Shown in pieces: positions 9,545 to 17,583 of a DNA stretch of 39,091 bases. A program made the translations under genes and the position numbers. The stretch's first letter is position 1. Each line of letters opens with the position of its first letter. Under the pieces are notes generated by a model that saw only the letters and a program-made list of their open reading frames with translations, was not told the origin of the DNA and searched no databases. This DNA is from Campylobacter sp. MIT 21-1684 (GTDB taxonomy: Bacteria > Campylobacterota > Campylobacteria > Campylobacterales > Campylobacteraceae): contig NZ_JAPHNA010000014.1 of assembly GCF_026241315.1 (NCBI RefSeq), positions 1 to 39,091 of the forward strand, given 5' to 3'.

Positions 9545-9550
9545 TATAAT
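9545..9550 (+). promoter_or_regulatory. Putative -10 box of the cheX-like/fliN/fliO operon
   Basis: A perfect TATAAT in the 67-bp gap after trpA, preceded by T-rich sequence as in Campylobacter sigma70 promoters. It predicts a start near 9557, 24 bases before the ATG at 9581. I see no sigma54 (GG-N10-GC) or sigma28 element, so these flagellar genes look constitutively expressed rather than late-class. Confidence 0.6.
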
Positions 9551-9580
9551 CCTGTAAAAGTTTTTTATAAAGGTTATATA

Positions 9581-10015
9581 ATGTTGAAAGTTCTTGAATA
9601 CTCAATCACACATTTTTGCGAACATATTTTAAAGCTTCCTATTGAAGAAGCCGAAAATATAGGTGGTGAGCTTTACGGAGCTTCTATTCCTATTATAGAA
9701 AATGAAAAAAATGAATTTAGTTTTTATTTATTTTTCCCTAAAGAAGTATTGCAAAAAATTGCTGACAGCTTGATTAATACTAACAAATTTAAATTTGCAG
9801 AAGATGATTGGACTGATTTAACAAAAGAATGTGCAAATCAAATTATTGGTTATGCAAAGAATTTACTTAATGATATTCAAGGTGATGGCAAATATAAATT
9901 AGGAATTCCTGAATATCTCGGACGCGTTGATTTTTCAGGTATAGCTTTAGACCAGTCTTTAACGTACCAGCTTGATGGCCATTGTTTTAGAATTGGATTG
10001 CGTAAATATGAGTGA
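9581..10015 (+). CDS. CheC/CheX-like chemotaxis phosphatase-family protein
   Basis: A 144-residue cytoplasmic protein with no signal peptide or membrane segment. Its central helix DLTKECANQIIG (79-90) matches the ExxN active-site motif of the CheC/CheX/FliY phosphatases, with Glu83 and Asn86 in the catalytic positions. Only one ExxN site is visible, which is like CheX rather than the two-site CheC. In the family this pair removes phosphate from CheY-P. The gene opens an operon with fliN and a fliO-like gene and overlaps fliN by eight bases, so a role at the flagellar C-ring or switch is likely. Phosphatase activity is inference. AAAGG precedes the start by seven bases. Confidence 0.65.
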   Translation: MLKVLEYSITHFCEHILKLPIEEAENIGGELYGASIPIIENEKNEFSFYLFFPKEVLQKIADSLINTNKFKFAEDDWTDLTKECANQIIGYAKNLLNDIQGDGKYKLGIPEYLGRVDFSGIALDQSLTYQLDGHCFRIGLRKYE

Positions 10016-10313
10016 TGAAACTTTTGATTTTAAACACGGATTACTCCAGTCTTATGAGGATATTTTAGATATTACTGTTGATTTTGTGAGTGAATTAGGT
10101 ACTACAAATATGAGCGTTGCTGATTTGTTGAGACTAGAGGTTGGTTCAGTTATAGATCTTGAAAAACCTGCTGGAGAAAGCGTAGAGGTGTATATTAATA
10201 AAAGGATTTTCGGTAAGGGTGAGGTTATGGTATATGAAAAAAACCTTGCTATAAGGATTAATGAAATTTTAGATTCTAAGACAGTTCTTCAATATTTTAA
10301 AAAAGAAATTTGA
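10008..10313 (+). CDS. fliN: Flagellar motor switch protein FliN
   Basis: SpoA/SPOA-domain protein of the flagellar C-ring, at the bottom of the rotor near the export gate. The 101-residue product starts MSDETFDFKH; the frame is open to 9972, but that part lies within the upstream gene and is not FliN-like. The core reads ADLLRLEVGSVIDLEKPAGE followed by VEVYINKRIFGKGEVMV and the closing ELAIRINEI-type strand, which is diagnostic. The ATG at 10008 overlaps the upstream stop by eight bases, and the stop overlaps the next ATG by one base (TGATG), indicating coupled translation of all three genes. Confidence 0.93.
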   Translation: MSDETFDFKHGLLQSYEDILDITVDFVSELGTTNMSVADLLRLEVGSVIDLEKPAGESVEVYINKRIFGKGEVMVYEKNLAIRINEILDSKTVLQYFKKEI

Positions 10314-11071
10314 TGAAATGCACAGCTTTAATCTTGTTAGCTTTGCCTCTTTTTGCTACAAATTTAATACATTATAACATTTATGATAGAAATGACCGTG
10401 TAGATTTAATGCTTTCTTTTGATAATGCTTATAATGGGAATATTTCACAAAAAAAAGAAAAGGATTTTATTTTACTCACTCTTAATGGGCTTGAATATAA
10501 TAAAAATGAATTAAAAGATTTAAATTCAAGGCTTATTAATAAAATAAGCATTAATTCAAAAAATCAACAAACTTATATTATGTTTCAAACTCAAGAAAAT
10601 ATAGTCTTAAATGTTAGCTCCTCTAATGATAAACTTGGATTGAGAATAAGAGCTCTGCCACAGGAAACAGAAAATGTTTTAAATAATGAATTGCCAAAGT
10701 CTAAGAATACTACTTTAGAAGGCGTTGATTTTACAAACTATATCATAGTTATACTTCTTTTGATGCTTTTGTTTGTTGTACTTTGGTGGTTAAAAAGAGT
10801 TTTGCGATATAGAAATAACGGGATTTTAAAGGATTTTACCCTCGTTTTTCAAAGACCTTTGGATAGAAACAATCATTTTGTAGTTTTAGAATACAATGCC
10901 AAACGTTATACCCTTATCATAGGTAATTCTCATTTACTTTTAGAAAGTGTTGAGCTTGAAAAGCAAGACGAGAAATTTGAACGCGTAGAGCAAACAGAAA
11001 AAAAATTTGATTCTTTTTTTGAGGAGAATAAAAGAAAAATTCAACAACTTGTAGCACAGACTAAAAAGTAA
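10313..11071 (+). CDS. fliO: FliO-like flagellar export protein
   Basis: A 252-residue protein with an N-terminal signal-like segment (LILLALPLFA), a periplasmic domain of about 120 residues rich in beta strands, one strong transmembrane helix (about 143-163, ILLLMLLFVVLWWL), and a cytoplasmic domain. The cytoplasmic segment FQRPLDRNNHFVVLEYNAK followed by RYTLIIGNSHLLLES matches the FliO pattern of a polar turn, valine-rich strand, then GNSxxxLL. FliO helps assemble the FliPQR export gate. From memory, in H. pylori the gene next to fliN has also been assigned as FliO, likewise with a long periplasmic part. ATG 10313 is preferred over an in-frame TTG at 10310. It ends directly against the convergent ppx/gppA gene with no spacer. 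Confidence 0.75.
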   Translation: MKCTALILLALPLFATNLIHYNIYDRNDRVDLMLSFDNAYNGNISQKKEKDFILLTLNGLEYNKNELKDLNSRLINKISINSKNQQTYIMFQTQENIVLNVSSSNDKLGLRIRALPQETENVLNNELPKSKNTTLEGVDFTNYIIVILLLMLLFVVLWWLKRVLRYRNNGILKDFTLVFQRPLDRNNHFVVLEYNAKRYTLIIGNSHLLLESVELEKQDEKFERVEQTEKKFDSFFEENKRKIQQLVAQTKK

Positions 11072-12526
11072 TTAGGGTTTTTGATTTATCGCTATGGCTA
11101 TAGCAGCAGGTTTTATAAGTTTTTTCAGTTCGTCTTTTGGTAAATATAAATGTTTGTTTTGATTGTAAATGTAAAGAGTATTATTTGAAAAAGCAAATTC
11201 TATTTCTTCTTCGTTTGTGCTGAGAATTTTTGAAAGACCTAGGATAAAACTAAGCCAAGAGAGTGTATGTATTTGAGGCAGGAACTGTCTATAAGATTCT
11301 ATGGCATAGGGATTGATTTTTTTGCCATTGAATTTAATAATACTTGCAATTAAAACCTTTTCTTTATGCGAAAAGCCATAATTAAGACCTTCTAAAACTA
11401 AATAAGCAGAATGCTCATTAGAAAAATAAAAATTGATATATTCTCCTATATGGCAAAGTTTTCCAGCAGTGAAGAGTATTTTTTTGTATTCAGATTTAAG
11501 TTTGTGAAGCTTTTGCAAAAGAGTAAAGATTTGTAAAGCGAAATTTGGTGTTTTTGTTTTTCTTTCCAAGAATCTATCTTCCAAAGATTTAAGACTAGGA
11601 TTGAAATTTTGTGGAAAACATTTATTAGGACGAAGTAAATCTTGTAAATACACACCTTCTCGTATGCCTACTCCACTTGTAATGATTTGTTTGGTTTTAA
11701 TTGCATCAGCAATCTTCAAAAAGATATATGCCCCTTCTTTAATGGTATCAAAGCGATCCTTTTTTATACCAAAATTGACGAGAGCATTCATTTTACAATG
11801 AAGGATTTTGAGTATATGATTTTTTTCGTCTTTGAGATTGTAGCGAAAGTCGTGTAGATTTTTAATAGGGTATGAGTTTTTTTGCATAATAGAATTTGAA
11901 AGCGCGCGTAAGCTTCCGCCAATGGCTATGAGATTTTCATTGCAAAAATCAGATGGGATTTGTGCAATGATAGGCTTTATAAATTTATCCAAGGCATCAA
12001 ATTTTCCTTTATCATAAAACAGCTCTTTAAGTCTTACAGTACCAATATCTAAAGAAATACAATCAATAATTTTATTATTTTGTATTAAGCATAATTCAGT
12101 TGAGCCTCCACCAATGTCAAGTGTAGTAGCATTTTGAAAAGGACTGAGTAAATTTAAGGCAGCCAGTCCCCCAAAATAAGATTCGCTCTTACCATCGATA
12201 CAACGGATATTTAATCCAAGTTTTTTTTTAATTTTCGCGATAAATTCTTTCGAATTTGGTGCATCTCTTAAGGCTGAAGTACCGATGATGAAAGTTTTTT
12301 TGCATTTATGTTTTAGAGCACATTGTTTAAAAAATTTCAAAACCTCTTCTGCTCTTTGCATAGCTTCTTTTTGCAAGACTTTGCCATTATTGTAGGCGTT
12401 TTCTCCAATTCTGACTTTTCTTTTATATTCTTGAAGAGTATTAAAAGCATAACGTGAAGTTTTTTCAAAAATAATCATCCTAATGGAATTTGAGCCTAAA
12501 TCAACAACAGCAGTTCTTTTTGCCAT
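11072..12526 (-). CDS. Ppx/GppA family exopolyphosphatase/pppGpp phosphohydrolase
   Basis: Cytoplasmic phosphatase of the actin-like ASKHA fold, acting on polyphosphate and/or pppGpp. The 484-residue product begins AVVDLGSNSIRMIIFE, the phosphate-1 loop of the family, and carries LDIGGGSTELCLI and AIGGSLRALS in the later nucleotide-binding loops. The C-terminal 180 residues fit the HD-like helical domain found in longer Ppx/GppA proteins. Substrate preference cannot be read from sequence; C. jejuni has two such enzymes. The start overlaps the stop of the ferredoxin gene by one base (TAATG), so both are likely co-transcribed. It converges with the fliO-like gene with zero bases between the stop codons. 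Confidence 0.9.
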   Translation of the reverse strand: MAKRTAVVDLGSNSIRMIIFEKTSRYAFNTLQEYKRKVRIGENAYNNGKVLQKEAMQRAEEVLKFFKQCALKHKCKKTFIIGTSALRDAPNSKEFIAKIKKKLGLNIRCIDGKSESYFGGLAALNLLSPFQNATTLDIGGGSTELCLIQNNKIIDCISLDIGTVRLKELFYDKGKFDALDKFIKPIIAQIPSDFCNENLIAIGGSLRALSNSIMQKNSYPIKNLHDFRYNLKDEKNHILKILHCKMNALVNFGIKKDRFDTIKEGAYIFLKIADAIKTKQIITSGVGIREGVYLQDLLRPNKCFPQNFNPSLKSLEDRFLERKTKTPNFALQIFTLLQKLHKLKSEYKKILFTAGKLCHIGEYINFYFSNEHSAYLVLEGLNYGFSHKEKVLIASIIKFNGKKINPYAIESYRQFLPQIHTLSWLSFILGLSKILSTNEEEIEFAFSNNTLYIYNQNKHLYLPKDELKKLIKPAAIAIAINQKP

Positions 12527-12771
12527 TAAAGTTCTTTGTTGCGATTTTTAAGACGTAATTCTTCTATGGTTTCTACATTGTCAGGATCTGGAACTATACA
12601 CTCATAAGGACAAGCAACAATGCAAGCAGGTTCTGAAAAATCACTGACGCATTCAGAACAGAGGTCAGGATCAATCACATAAATAGGGCTGTTTTCGTAA
12701 ATAGCTTCATCAGGACATTCTTCGCGACAGGCATCACAACAAACGCAATCTTTTGTTATCAGAAGAGACAT
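12526..12771 (-). CDS. fdxB: Two-[4Fe-4S] ferredoxin, YfhL type
   Basis: An 81-residue electron carrier. Cluster-binding cysteines are arranged CVCCDACREECP (Cys9, 12, 15, 19) and CSEC-x8-CIVACP (Cys38, 41, 50, 54), the longer second spacing being typical of the YfhL/Allochromatium-like ferredoxins. Cys11 and Cys58 are additional cysteines. No signal peptide; cytoplasmic. The partner reductase is not evident from neighbours. AAAGG precedes the ATG; a minus-strand -10-like TATAAG lies at 12802-12807. It is followed with one-base overlap by the Ppx/GppA gene. Confidence 0.9.
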   Translation of the reverse strand: MSLLITKDCVCCDACREECPDEAIYENSPIYVIDPDLCSECVSDFSEPACIVACPYECIVPDPDNVETIEELRLKNRNKEL

Positions 12772-12845
12772 ATTTACCTTTCAAATAAAAATAATCTTAG
12801 ACTTATACAATAAAAAACTTAAATAAAATATAAAAGAGTAAATGG

Positions 12846-12873
12846 ATATTTTACACCTTGTGGTGCAAAATAT
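12846..12873 (-). terminator. Hairpin downstream of cosR, likely terminator
   Basis: Two 12-base arms (12846-12857 and 12862-12873) with a 4-base loop and a single mismatch; the core is CACC paired to GGTG. It abuts the cosR stop codon and is followed on the minus strand by T-rich sequence. The tail is not an unbroken T run, so termination may be incomplete and allow read-through to fdxB. Confidence 0.55.
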
Positions 12874-13545
12874 TTATGATTTTTTAGGAAAGCAGAAGCG
12901 GTATCCTCTACGTCGGACTGTTTCTATTGTAGAAATATTTAAAGGTTTGTCCATTTTTTGGCGAATTTGATTAATAGCTACTTCTATAACATTAGGAGTT
13001 ACAAGTTCAGGTTCTTCCCAAATAGCATCTAAAAGCTGTTCTTTTGAGACGATTTGATCAGAATGACGTGCTAAATGTGTTAAAACTTCAAAAGGTTTTC
13101 CTTTGAGTTCTATATCTTGTCCTTTGTAGGTAATTTTTTCTTCATCAGGATCAATAATTAAATCTTCAATTTTAATAACATTTGTCCCACCAAGTCTTAA
13201 TCTTGCCTCTATTCTTGCTAGTAAAATATCAAAGTCTAATGGCTTTTTTATAAAATCATCAGCTCCAGCTTTGAGTGCTTTGATTTCATTTTCTTTGTCT
13301 GTTTTGGAAGACATAATGATAATAGAAGTTCTTGGAGATTTATGTTTTATTGTATTGATAAGTTCTTTGCCATCGCCATCAGGTAAAGTCCAATTCGAAA
13401 GAACTAAATCATAATGTCTTATTCCTATAAAATATTCTCCATCCTTGTAATTTTCAGAAGAATCGGTTTGGTAGCCGAATTCGTTAAGATTATCTATAAT
13501 AGCTTTATTGACGCTAATTTCATCTTCTATAACTAAAATTCTCAT
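12874..13545 (-). CDS. cosR: Orphan OmpR-type response regulator CosR
   Basis: Transcription factor of the oxidative-stress response in Campylobacter, reported to control catalase, AhpC, SodB, LuxS and the CmeABC pump, which is also in this window. The 223-residue product has an N-terminal receiver domain and a C-terminal winged helix (QLLDAIWEEPELVTPNVIEV, RRRGYRF). The phosphoacceptor Asp is replaced by Asn51 in LVLSNWTLPDG, so it should not be activated by ordinary phosphorylation. Cys218 near the C-terminus is the residue reported as redox sensing. No kinase gene is adjacent. I use ATG 13545 with AGGA eight bases upstream rather than an in-frame GTG at 13560. A TATAAT lies at 13582-13587 on the minus strand. 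Confidence 0.95.
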   Translation of the reverse strand: MRILVIEDEISVNKAIIDNLNEFGYQTDSSENYKDGEYFIGIRHYDLVLSNWTLPDGDGKELINTIKHKSPRTSIIIMSSKTDKENEIKALKAGADDFIKKPLDFDILLARIEARLRLGGTNVIKIEDLIIDPDEEKITYKGQDIELKGKPFEVLTHLARHSDQIVSKEQLLDAIWEEPELVTPNVIEVAINQIRQKMDKPLNISTIETVRRRGYRFCFPKKS

Positions 13546-13581
13546 AGTTTTTATCCTCACATTTTAAGAAAAATTTAAAAA

Positions 13582-13587
13582 ATTATA
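13582..13587 (-). promoter_or_regulatory. Putative -10 box of cosR
   Basis: Minus-strand TATAAT preceded by TGTGT, an extended -10-like context. It predicts a start near 13575 and a 5' UTR of about 30 nt ahead of ATG 13545. Confidence 0.6.
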
Positions 13588-13628
13588 ACACAGTTTAAGT
13601 AAATGTTAAATATCTTTAAAAAGTGAAA

Positions 13629-13946
13629 TTAGTATTTTTTTTCTAAACTTACTCCAACTCTTGCATTTTTTATAATTTGAGTTTTGTAGATTGAGACAGT
13701 TATGTAAAATATTTGCGGGAAATGTTTTTTGAGTTTTTTGCAAGTGTATTCTAAACTTTCTTCTAGTGTATGAAATTGTTTTGTTTTGTAGTATTTCTTG
13801 ATTTTTTTGATACATTGAGCGTAGTCTAAAAATTCATTTGCCCCAGCTTTGAAATGAATACAAATTTTTTGTTTTTTTTTTCGTTCAAAACGCAAAATTC
13901 CGATAATACAACGAAATTTTATTTTGGCACTTATATGACTTTGCAT
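13629..13946 (-). CDS. folB: Dihydroneopterin aldolase-like protein (FolB)
   Basis: Small tunnelling-fold enzyme of folate synthesis that cleaves dihydroneopterin. The 105-residue product shows the family start FRCIIGILRFERKKKQ and the central LEESLEYTCKKL helix, but the overall match is weak and it is slightly shorter than usual (about 115-120). The start overlaps the end of plsY by 16 bp. A ten-base A run in the mRNA (plus-strand T run 13872-13881) encodes the lysine cluster after ILRFER and could be prone to slippage. Moderate confidence in function, good confidence that it is a gene. Confidence 0.75.
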   Translation of the reverse strand: MQSHISAKIKFRCIIGILRFERKKKQKICIHFKAGANEFLDYAQCIKKIKKYYKTKQFHTLEESLEYTCKKLKKHFPQIFYITVSIYKTQIIKNARVGVSLEKKY

Positions 13947-14542
13947 TCTTTTTTAAGAAGCAATCTTTTGATGTTAGACCAATGCTTATAGACTATAAAG
14001 AAAGCGATGATAAACAATGGTGCGTGAGTATTTATAGGTTCTAAATCAAAATGAAAAATAAAAGAGCTTACTAAAAAGGTGCATAAGGCTAAAAGAGAGG
14101 CAAGTGAAGAAATTTTAAAAAATTTTCCAATTAAAAACCAAACAATAATAGCACTTAAAAGATCCAAAGGCAAAAGAACTATCATTGCTCCAGCACCAGT
14201 AGCGATTCCTTTACCACCTTGAAACAAGAGATATATAGAAAAACAATGTCCCAATACAAGTAAAACGGCCACAGTCCAAAGTAAGTTTGCATTATAATCT
14301 TGAGTTTGAAGTATAAATAAAGGCACGGCAGCTTTTGCAAAGTCTAAGACCACAGTACCAAGAGCAAGTTTTTTTGCTAAGGATTCATTATGTTGTTTGA
14401 CAACTCTTAAAACATTAGTAGCACCTATACTTTTTGAGCCTTGACTTTGAATATCAACTTTTGCAAAAATTTTAGCTAGTAAAAGACCAAAAGGAATAGA
14501 GCCTAGAAGATATACAAAAGCGTAAATTATTAAATTTTCCAT
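13931..14542 (-). CDS. plsY: Acyl-phosphate:glycerol-3-phosphate acyltransferase PlsY
   Basis: Inner-membrane enzyme that puts the first acyl chain on glycerol 3-phosphate, using acyl phosphate made by PlsX. The 203-residue product has about seven hydrophobic segments and the three conserved cytoplasmic motifs: GSIPFGLLLAK, SKSIGATNVLR and GHCFSIYLLFQGGKG. Length is typical. AAGGA sits five bases before the ATG. It is transcribed divergently from the cytochrome c peroxidase gene, with a 122-bp gap holding both promoters, and overlaps folB at its end. Confidence 0.95.
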   Translation of the reverse strand: MENLIIYAFVYLLGSIPFGLLLAKIFAKVDIQSQGSKSIGATNVLRVVKQHNESLAKKLALGTVVLDFAKAAVPLFILQTQDYNANLLWTVAVLLVLGHCFSIYLLFQGGKGIATGAGAMIVLLPLDLLSAIIVWFLIGKFFKISSLASLLALCTFLVSSFIFHFDLEPINTHAPLFIIAFFIVYKHWSNIKRLLLKKECKVI

Positions 14543-14640
14543 AATATCCTTAATTCAAATCATCTTAAAATTATATCTTATGAAAATAAATAGACAAAAA
14601 AATTTTTAAGATAAAAATTGTAAAATCGTTTAATAATATT

Positions 14641-14654
14641 TATCTTTCAAGATA
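14641..14654. repeat. Perfect inverted repeat before the peroxidase gene
   Basis: TATCTTTCAAGATA: two 6-base arms with a 2-base spacer. It ends on the first base of the Shine-Dalgarno AGGAG (14654-14658) of the cytochrome c peroxidase gene. It could be an operator for a dimeric regulator or a small RNA hairpin affecting translation. No known motif is assigned. Confidence 0.4.
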
Positions 14655-14664
14655 GGAGTTTATA

Positions 14665-15690
14665 ATGAAAGTAAAATTATTGTTAATCGCATCCTTAGTT
14701 ACTTTTTCAAGCTTAAATGCTGTAAGTCTTATAGACGAGGCTAAAAATTCGGGTCTTGTTGCTTTACCAAAAGATCAAAAAGGCGTTGATGAAATTTTAA
14801 AACAAAATGGAGTAAAGGCTAGTGAATTTATTCTTGAAAAAGCAGAGCTTGGTAAAAAGCTTTATTTTGAGCCACGCCTTTCAAAAAGCGGTATTATTTC
14901 CTGCAATACCTGTCATAATGTAGGATTGGGTGGAGCAGACGGAATCAGCACTGCAGTGGGTCATAAATGGACAGCAAATCCTCATCATTTAAACTCACCA
15001 ACAGTTTATAATGCGGTTTTAAATAATACTCAATTTTGGGATGGTCGTGCAGGAACATTAGCTGATCAAGCCAAAGGTCCTATTGAATCAGAAGCTGAAA
15101 TGGCAACTCCTGCTAAACTTGCAGTGGAAAAAATTTCATCTTTACCTGAATATGTTAGTGAGTTTAAAAAAATCTATGGTAAAAGTGGTGTGAATTTTGA
15201 CAATATTGCCGATGCGATTGCAAATTTTGAAAGAATTTTGATTACTCCATCTCGTTTTGATAAATTTTTAGAAGGAGATGAAAAAGCTTTAACAAAAGAG
15301 GAGCAAAAAGGCTTAAAGCTTTTTATAGACAAGGGCTGTGTAGCTTGTCATACCGGTGTGAATTTGGGTGGTAATATGCAAGCATTTGAGGTTGCTGGTA
15401 AGTATAAATTTGCAAATTTAGGCGATTTTAAGGGTGATGCAAATGGCATGGTAAAAACTCCAACCTTAAGAAATGTTGCTGAAACTGCTCCGTATTTTCA
15501 TAATGGTGCTATTTGGAATTTAAAAGATGCTATCAAAGAAATGGGTAGTGTGCAATTAGGTATTAAAATTTCTGATAAAGAAGCAAAAAGTATTGAAACT
15601 TTCTTAAAATCTTTAACAGGAACAAAACCAGCAATCGTTTATCCACAACTTCCTATTTCTACTGAAAAAACTCCTAAACCTGAACTATAA
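14665..15690 (+). CDS. Periplasmic di-heme cytochrome c peroxidase
   Basis: Reduces hydrogen peroxide in the periplasm using electrons from cytochrome c. The 341-residue precursor has a Sec signal peptide (about 1-19, ending SLNA) and two covalent heme sites, CNTCH at 80-84 and CVACH at 225-229. The segments LGKKLYFEPRLSKSG, NAVLNNTQFWDGRAGTLADQ and TPTLRNVAETAPYFHNGA are typical of the bacterial CcpA/MauG superfamily. C. jejuni has two peroxidases of this type; this one occupies the Cj0358 position. It is monocistronic, with AGGAG before the ATG and a strong terminator after the stop. Confidence 0.94.
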   Translation: MKVKLLLIASLVTFSSLNAVSLIDEAKNSGLVALPKDQKGVDEILKQNGVKASEFILEKAELGKKLYFEPRLSKSGIISCNTCHNVGLGGADGISTAVGHKWTANPHHLNSPTVYNAVLNNTQFWDGRAGTLADQAKGPIESEAEMATPAKLAVEKISSLPEYVSEFKKIYGKSGVNFDNIADAIANFERILITPSRFDKFLEGDEKALTKEEQKGLKLFIDKGCVACHTGVNLGGNMQAFEVAGKYKFANLGDFKGDANGMVKTPTLRNVAETAPYFHNGAIWNLKDAIKEMGSVQLGIKISDKEAKSIETFLKSLTGTKPAIVYPQLPISTEKTPKPEL

Positions 15691-15698
15691 GGTCTGAG

Positions 15699-15732
15699 CA
15701 AGCTCTATTTTAGAGCTTGTTTAAATTTTTTT
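15699..15732 (+). terminator. Rho-independent terminator after the peroxidase gene
   Basis: A perfect 9-bp stem, CAAGCTCTA paired to TAGAGCTTG with a TTT loop, followed by TTTAAATTTTTTT. It separates the peroxidase gene from the glmM operon. Confidence 0.9.
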
Positions 15733-15745
15733 ATCTTAGCTTTGT

Positions 15746-15751
15746 TATAAT
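15746..15751 (+). promoter_or_regulatory. Putative -10 box of the glmM operon
   Basis: TATAAT between the upstream terminator and glmM, predicting a start near 15758 and a 25-nt 5' UTR. Confidence 0.6.
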
Positions 15752-15782
15752 TATCTTCCAATTTTGCTAGAAAGGTTTATTA

Positions 15783-17120
15783 ATGAAGCTTTTTGGAACA
15801 GATGGAGTGAGAGGAAAAGCAGGAAATTTTTTAGACAGCTTTTTAGCTATGCGCTTGGCAATGGCGGCCGGGATATATTTTAAAGATAAGACTCTCACGA
15901 ATAATATTTTAGTTGGTAAAGATACAAGACGTAGTGGTTATATGATAGAAAATGCTATTGTTTCAGGACTTACTTCTATTGGATACAATGTTATACAAAT
16001 TGGACCTATGCCTACACCCGCTGTTGCTTTTTTGACTGAAGATATGCGTTGTGATGCTGGTATTATGATATCAGCATCACATAATCCTTACTACGATAAT
16101 GGCATTAAATTTTTTAATTCTCAAGGACATAAGCTTAATGAGTATGAAGAAAGAAGAATTGAGGAGATTTATTATAATGATAAGCTTATTGAAAATTCTA
16201 AAGTCGTAATGGAAAAAATCGGACAAGCCAAAAGAATAGATGATGTAATTGGTCGTTATATTGTTTCCATTAAAAATTCTTTTCCTAAAAATTTGACCTT
16301 AAAATCTTTGCGTGTTGTGCTTGATGTTGCAAATGGTGCTGCTTACAAAGTGGCACCTACTGTTTTTAAAGAACTTGGAGCAGAAGTTATTGTTATTAAC
16401 GATAAACCTAATGGTTTAAATATCAATGAAAATTGTGGAGCCTTACATCCTATCAATTTAGCCGTTGAGGTGAAAAAATTGCGTGCAGATGTTGGTTTTG
16501 CTTTTGATGGCGATGCTGATAGATTGGTGGTTGTTGATGAAAAAGGTGAAGTGGGCAATGGTGATAGTTTATTAGGAGTATTAGCTTTATATCTTAAAGA
16601 ACAAAATAAATTACATTCAAGCGTTGTTGCAACTGTTATGAGTAATGGAGCATTAAAAGAATTTTTAAATAAGCACGGTATTGAGCTACAAAGCTGTAAT
16701 GTTGGCGATAAGTTTGTACTTGAAAAACTGAAAAGTTGTGGAGGAAATTTTGGAGGTGAGCAAAGCGGGCATATTATTTTCAGTGAATATGCAAAAACAG
16801 GAGATGGACTGATTGCAGCTTTACAATTTAGTGCTTTGATGCTTACAAAGAAAAAATCTGCAAGTGTGATTTTAGGACAAATCAAACCTTATCCTCAACT
16901 TTTGAATAATCTTCAAGTAACGCAAAAAAAGGATTTGAATAAACTTAAAGGCTTGAAACAGCTTGAGCTTGATCTAAAAAATCAAAATATTACCGCACTT
17001 TTTCGTTATTCAGGCACTGAAAATTTGATACGTTTGCTTTTAGAGGCTAAAGATATAAAGCTTTTAGAAAAGGAAATGAAAAAGGTTGTTGAATTTTTTA
17101 AGAAAGCCTTAAATGGTTAA
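15783..17120 (+). CDS. glmM: Phosphoglucosamine mutase
   Basis: Converts glucosamine-6-phosphate to glucosamine-1-phosphate for UDP-GlcNAc, feeding peptidoglycan, lipooligosaccharide and glycan synthesis. The 445-residue product begins LFGTDGVRG and has the active-site phosphoserine Ser99 in ISASHNP, the metal loop FDGDADRL, and the phosphate-binding [12 protein letters not shown] near the C-terminus. Length is normal. AAAGG lies upstream of ATG. It overlaps lspA by eight bases. Confidence 0.97.
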   Translation: MKLFGTDGVRGKAGNFLDSFLAMRLAMAAGIYFKDKTLTNNILVGKDTRRSGYMIENAIVSGLTSIGYNVIQIGPMPTPAVAFLTEDMRCDAGIMISASHNPYYDNGIKFFNSQGHKLNEYEERRIEEIYYNDKLIENSKVVMEKIGQAKRIDDVIGRYIVSIKNSFPKNLTLKSLRVVLDVANGAAYKVAPTVFKELGAEVIVINDKPNGLNINENCGALHPINLAVEVKKLRADVGFAFDGDADRLVVVDEKGEVGNGDSLLGVLALYLKEQNKLHSSVVATVMSNGALKEFLNKHGIELQSCNVGDKFVLEKLKSCGGNFGGEQSGHIIFSEYAKTGDGLIAALQFSALMLTKKKSASVILGQIKPYPQLLNNLQVTQKKDLNKLKGLKQLELDLKNQNITALFRYSGTENLIRLLLEAKDIKLLEKEMKKVVEFFKKALNG

Positions 17121-17583
17121 ATTTCTTCGTTTATACTCTTTGTTTTGGCTTCCTTTTGTTTTAGCTTTTACCCTTGATCGTTTGATGAAATTTTTAACTT
17201 TGAATGGCTTACGTTATCAAAGTGAATTTTTAGATCTCACTTTTGTACTAAATACAGGCGTTGCATTTTCTTTATTGAGTTTTCTAGATAATTCTTTAAA
17301 ATATTTAAATTTAGTGTTTATTCTTGTACTCTTTTTGTATTTGTTTTGGCAAAAAGTGTTTTTACAAGAACATAAAGTAGCTTTTGGTTTAATGCTTGGA
17401 GCTGGAAGTTCAAATTTGCTTGATCGTTTTTTGTATGGTGGAGTTGTAGATATGTTTTTCTGGCACAAATGGTTTGAATTTGCTATTTTTAATGTTGCTG
17501 ATGTGCTTATAAATATGAGTGTGGTTTTATTGCTTGTACAAGAATTTTGTAGAAAGAAAAAAAATGACAGAATTGATAAATGA
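17113..17583 (+). CDS. lspA: Prolipoprotein signal peptidase (signal peptidase II)
   Basis: Inner-membrane aspartyl protease that removes signal peptides from lipoproteins, including products in this window such as CmeA and CmeC. The 156-residue protein has four hydrophobic segments and the family motifs NTGVAFSLL, the catalytic Asp113 in GGVVDMF and Asp130 in FNVADVLIN. The ATG overlaps the last eight bases of glmM, and the end overlaps the hemJ start by 20 bases. Confidence 0.96.
   Translation: MVKFLRLYSLFWLPFVLAFTLDRLMKFLTLNGLRYQSEFLDLTFVLNTGVAFSLLSFLDNSLKYLNLVFILVLFLYLFWQKVFLQEHKVAFGLMLGAGSSNLLDRFLYGGVVDMFFWHKWFEFAIFNVADVLINMSVVLLLVQEFCRKKKNDRIDK

Noticed and set aside
16343-16885. 180-codon open frame antisense to glmM
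   Set aside because: It lies entirely inside glmM, which has full family motifs; the antisense product is Ser/Pro/Lys-rich without recognisable motifs, a typical shadow frame.
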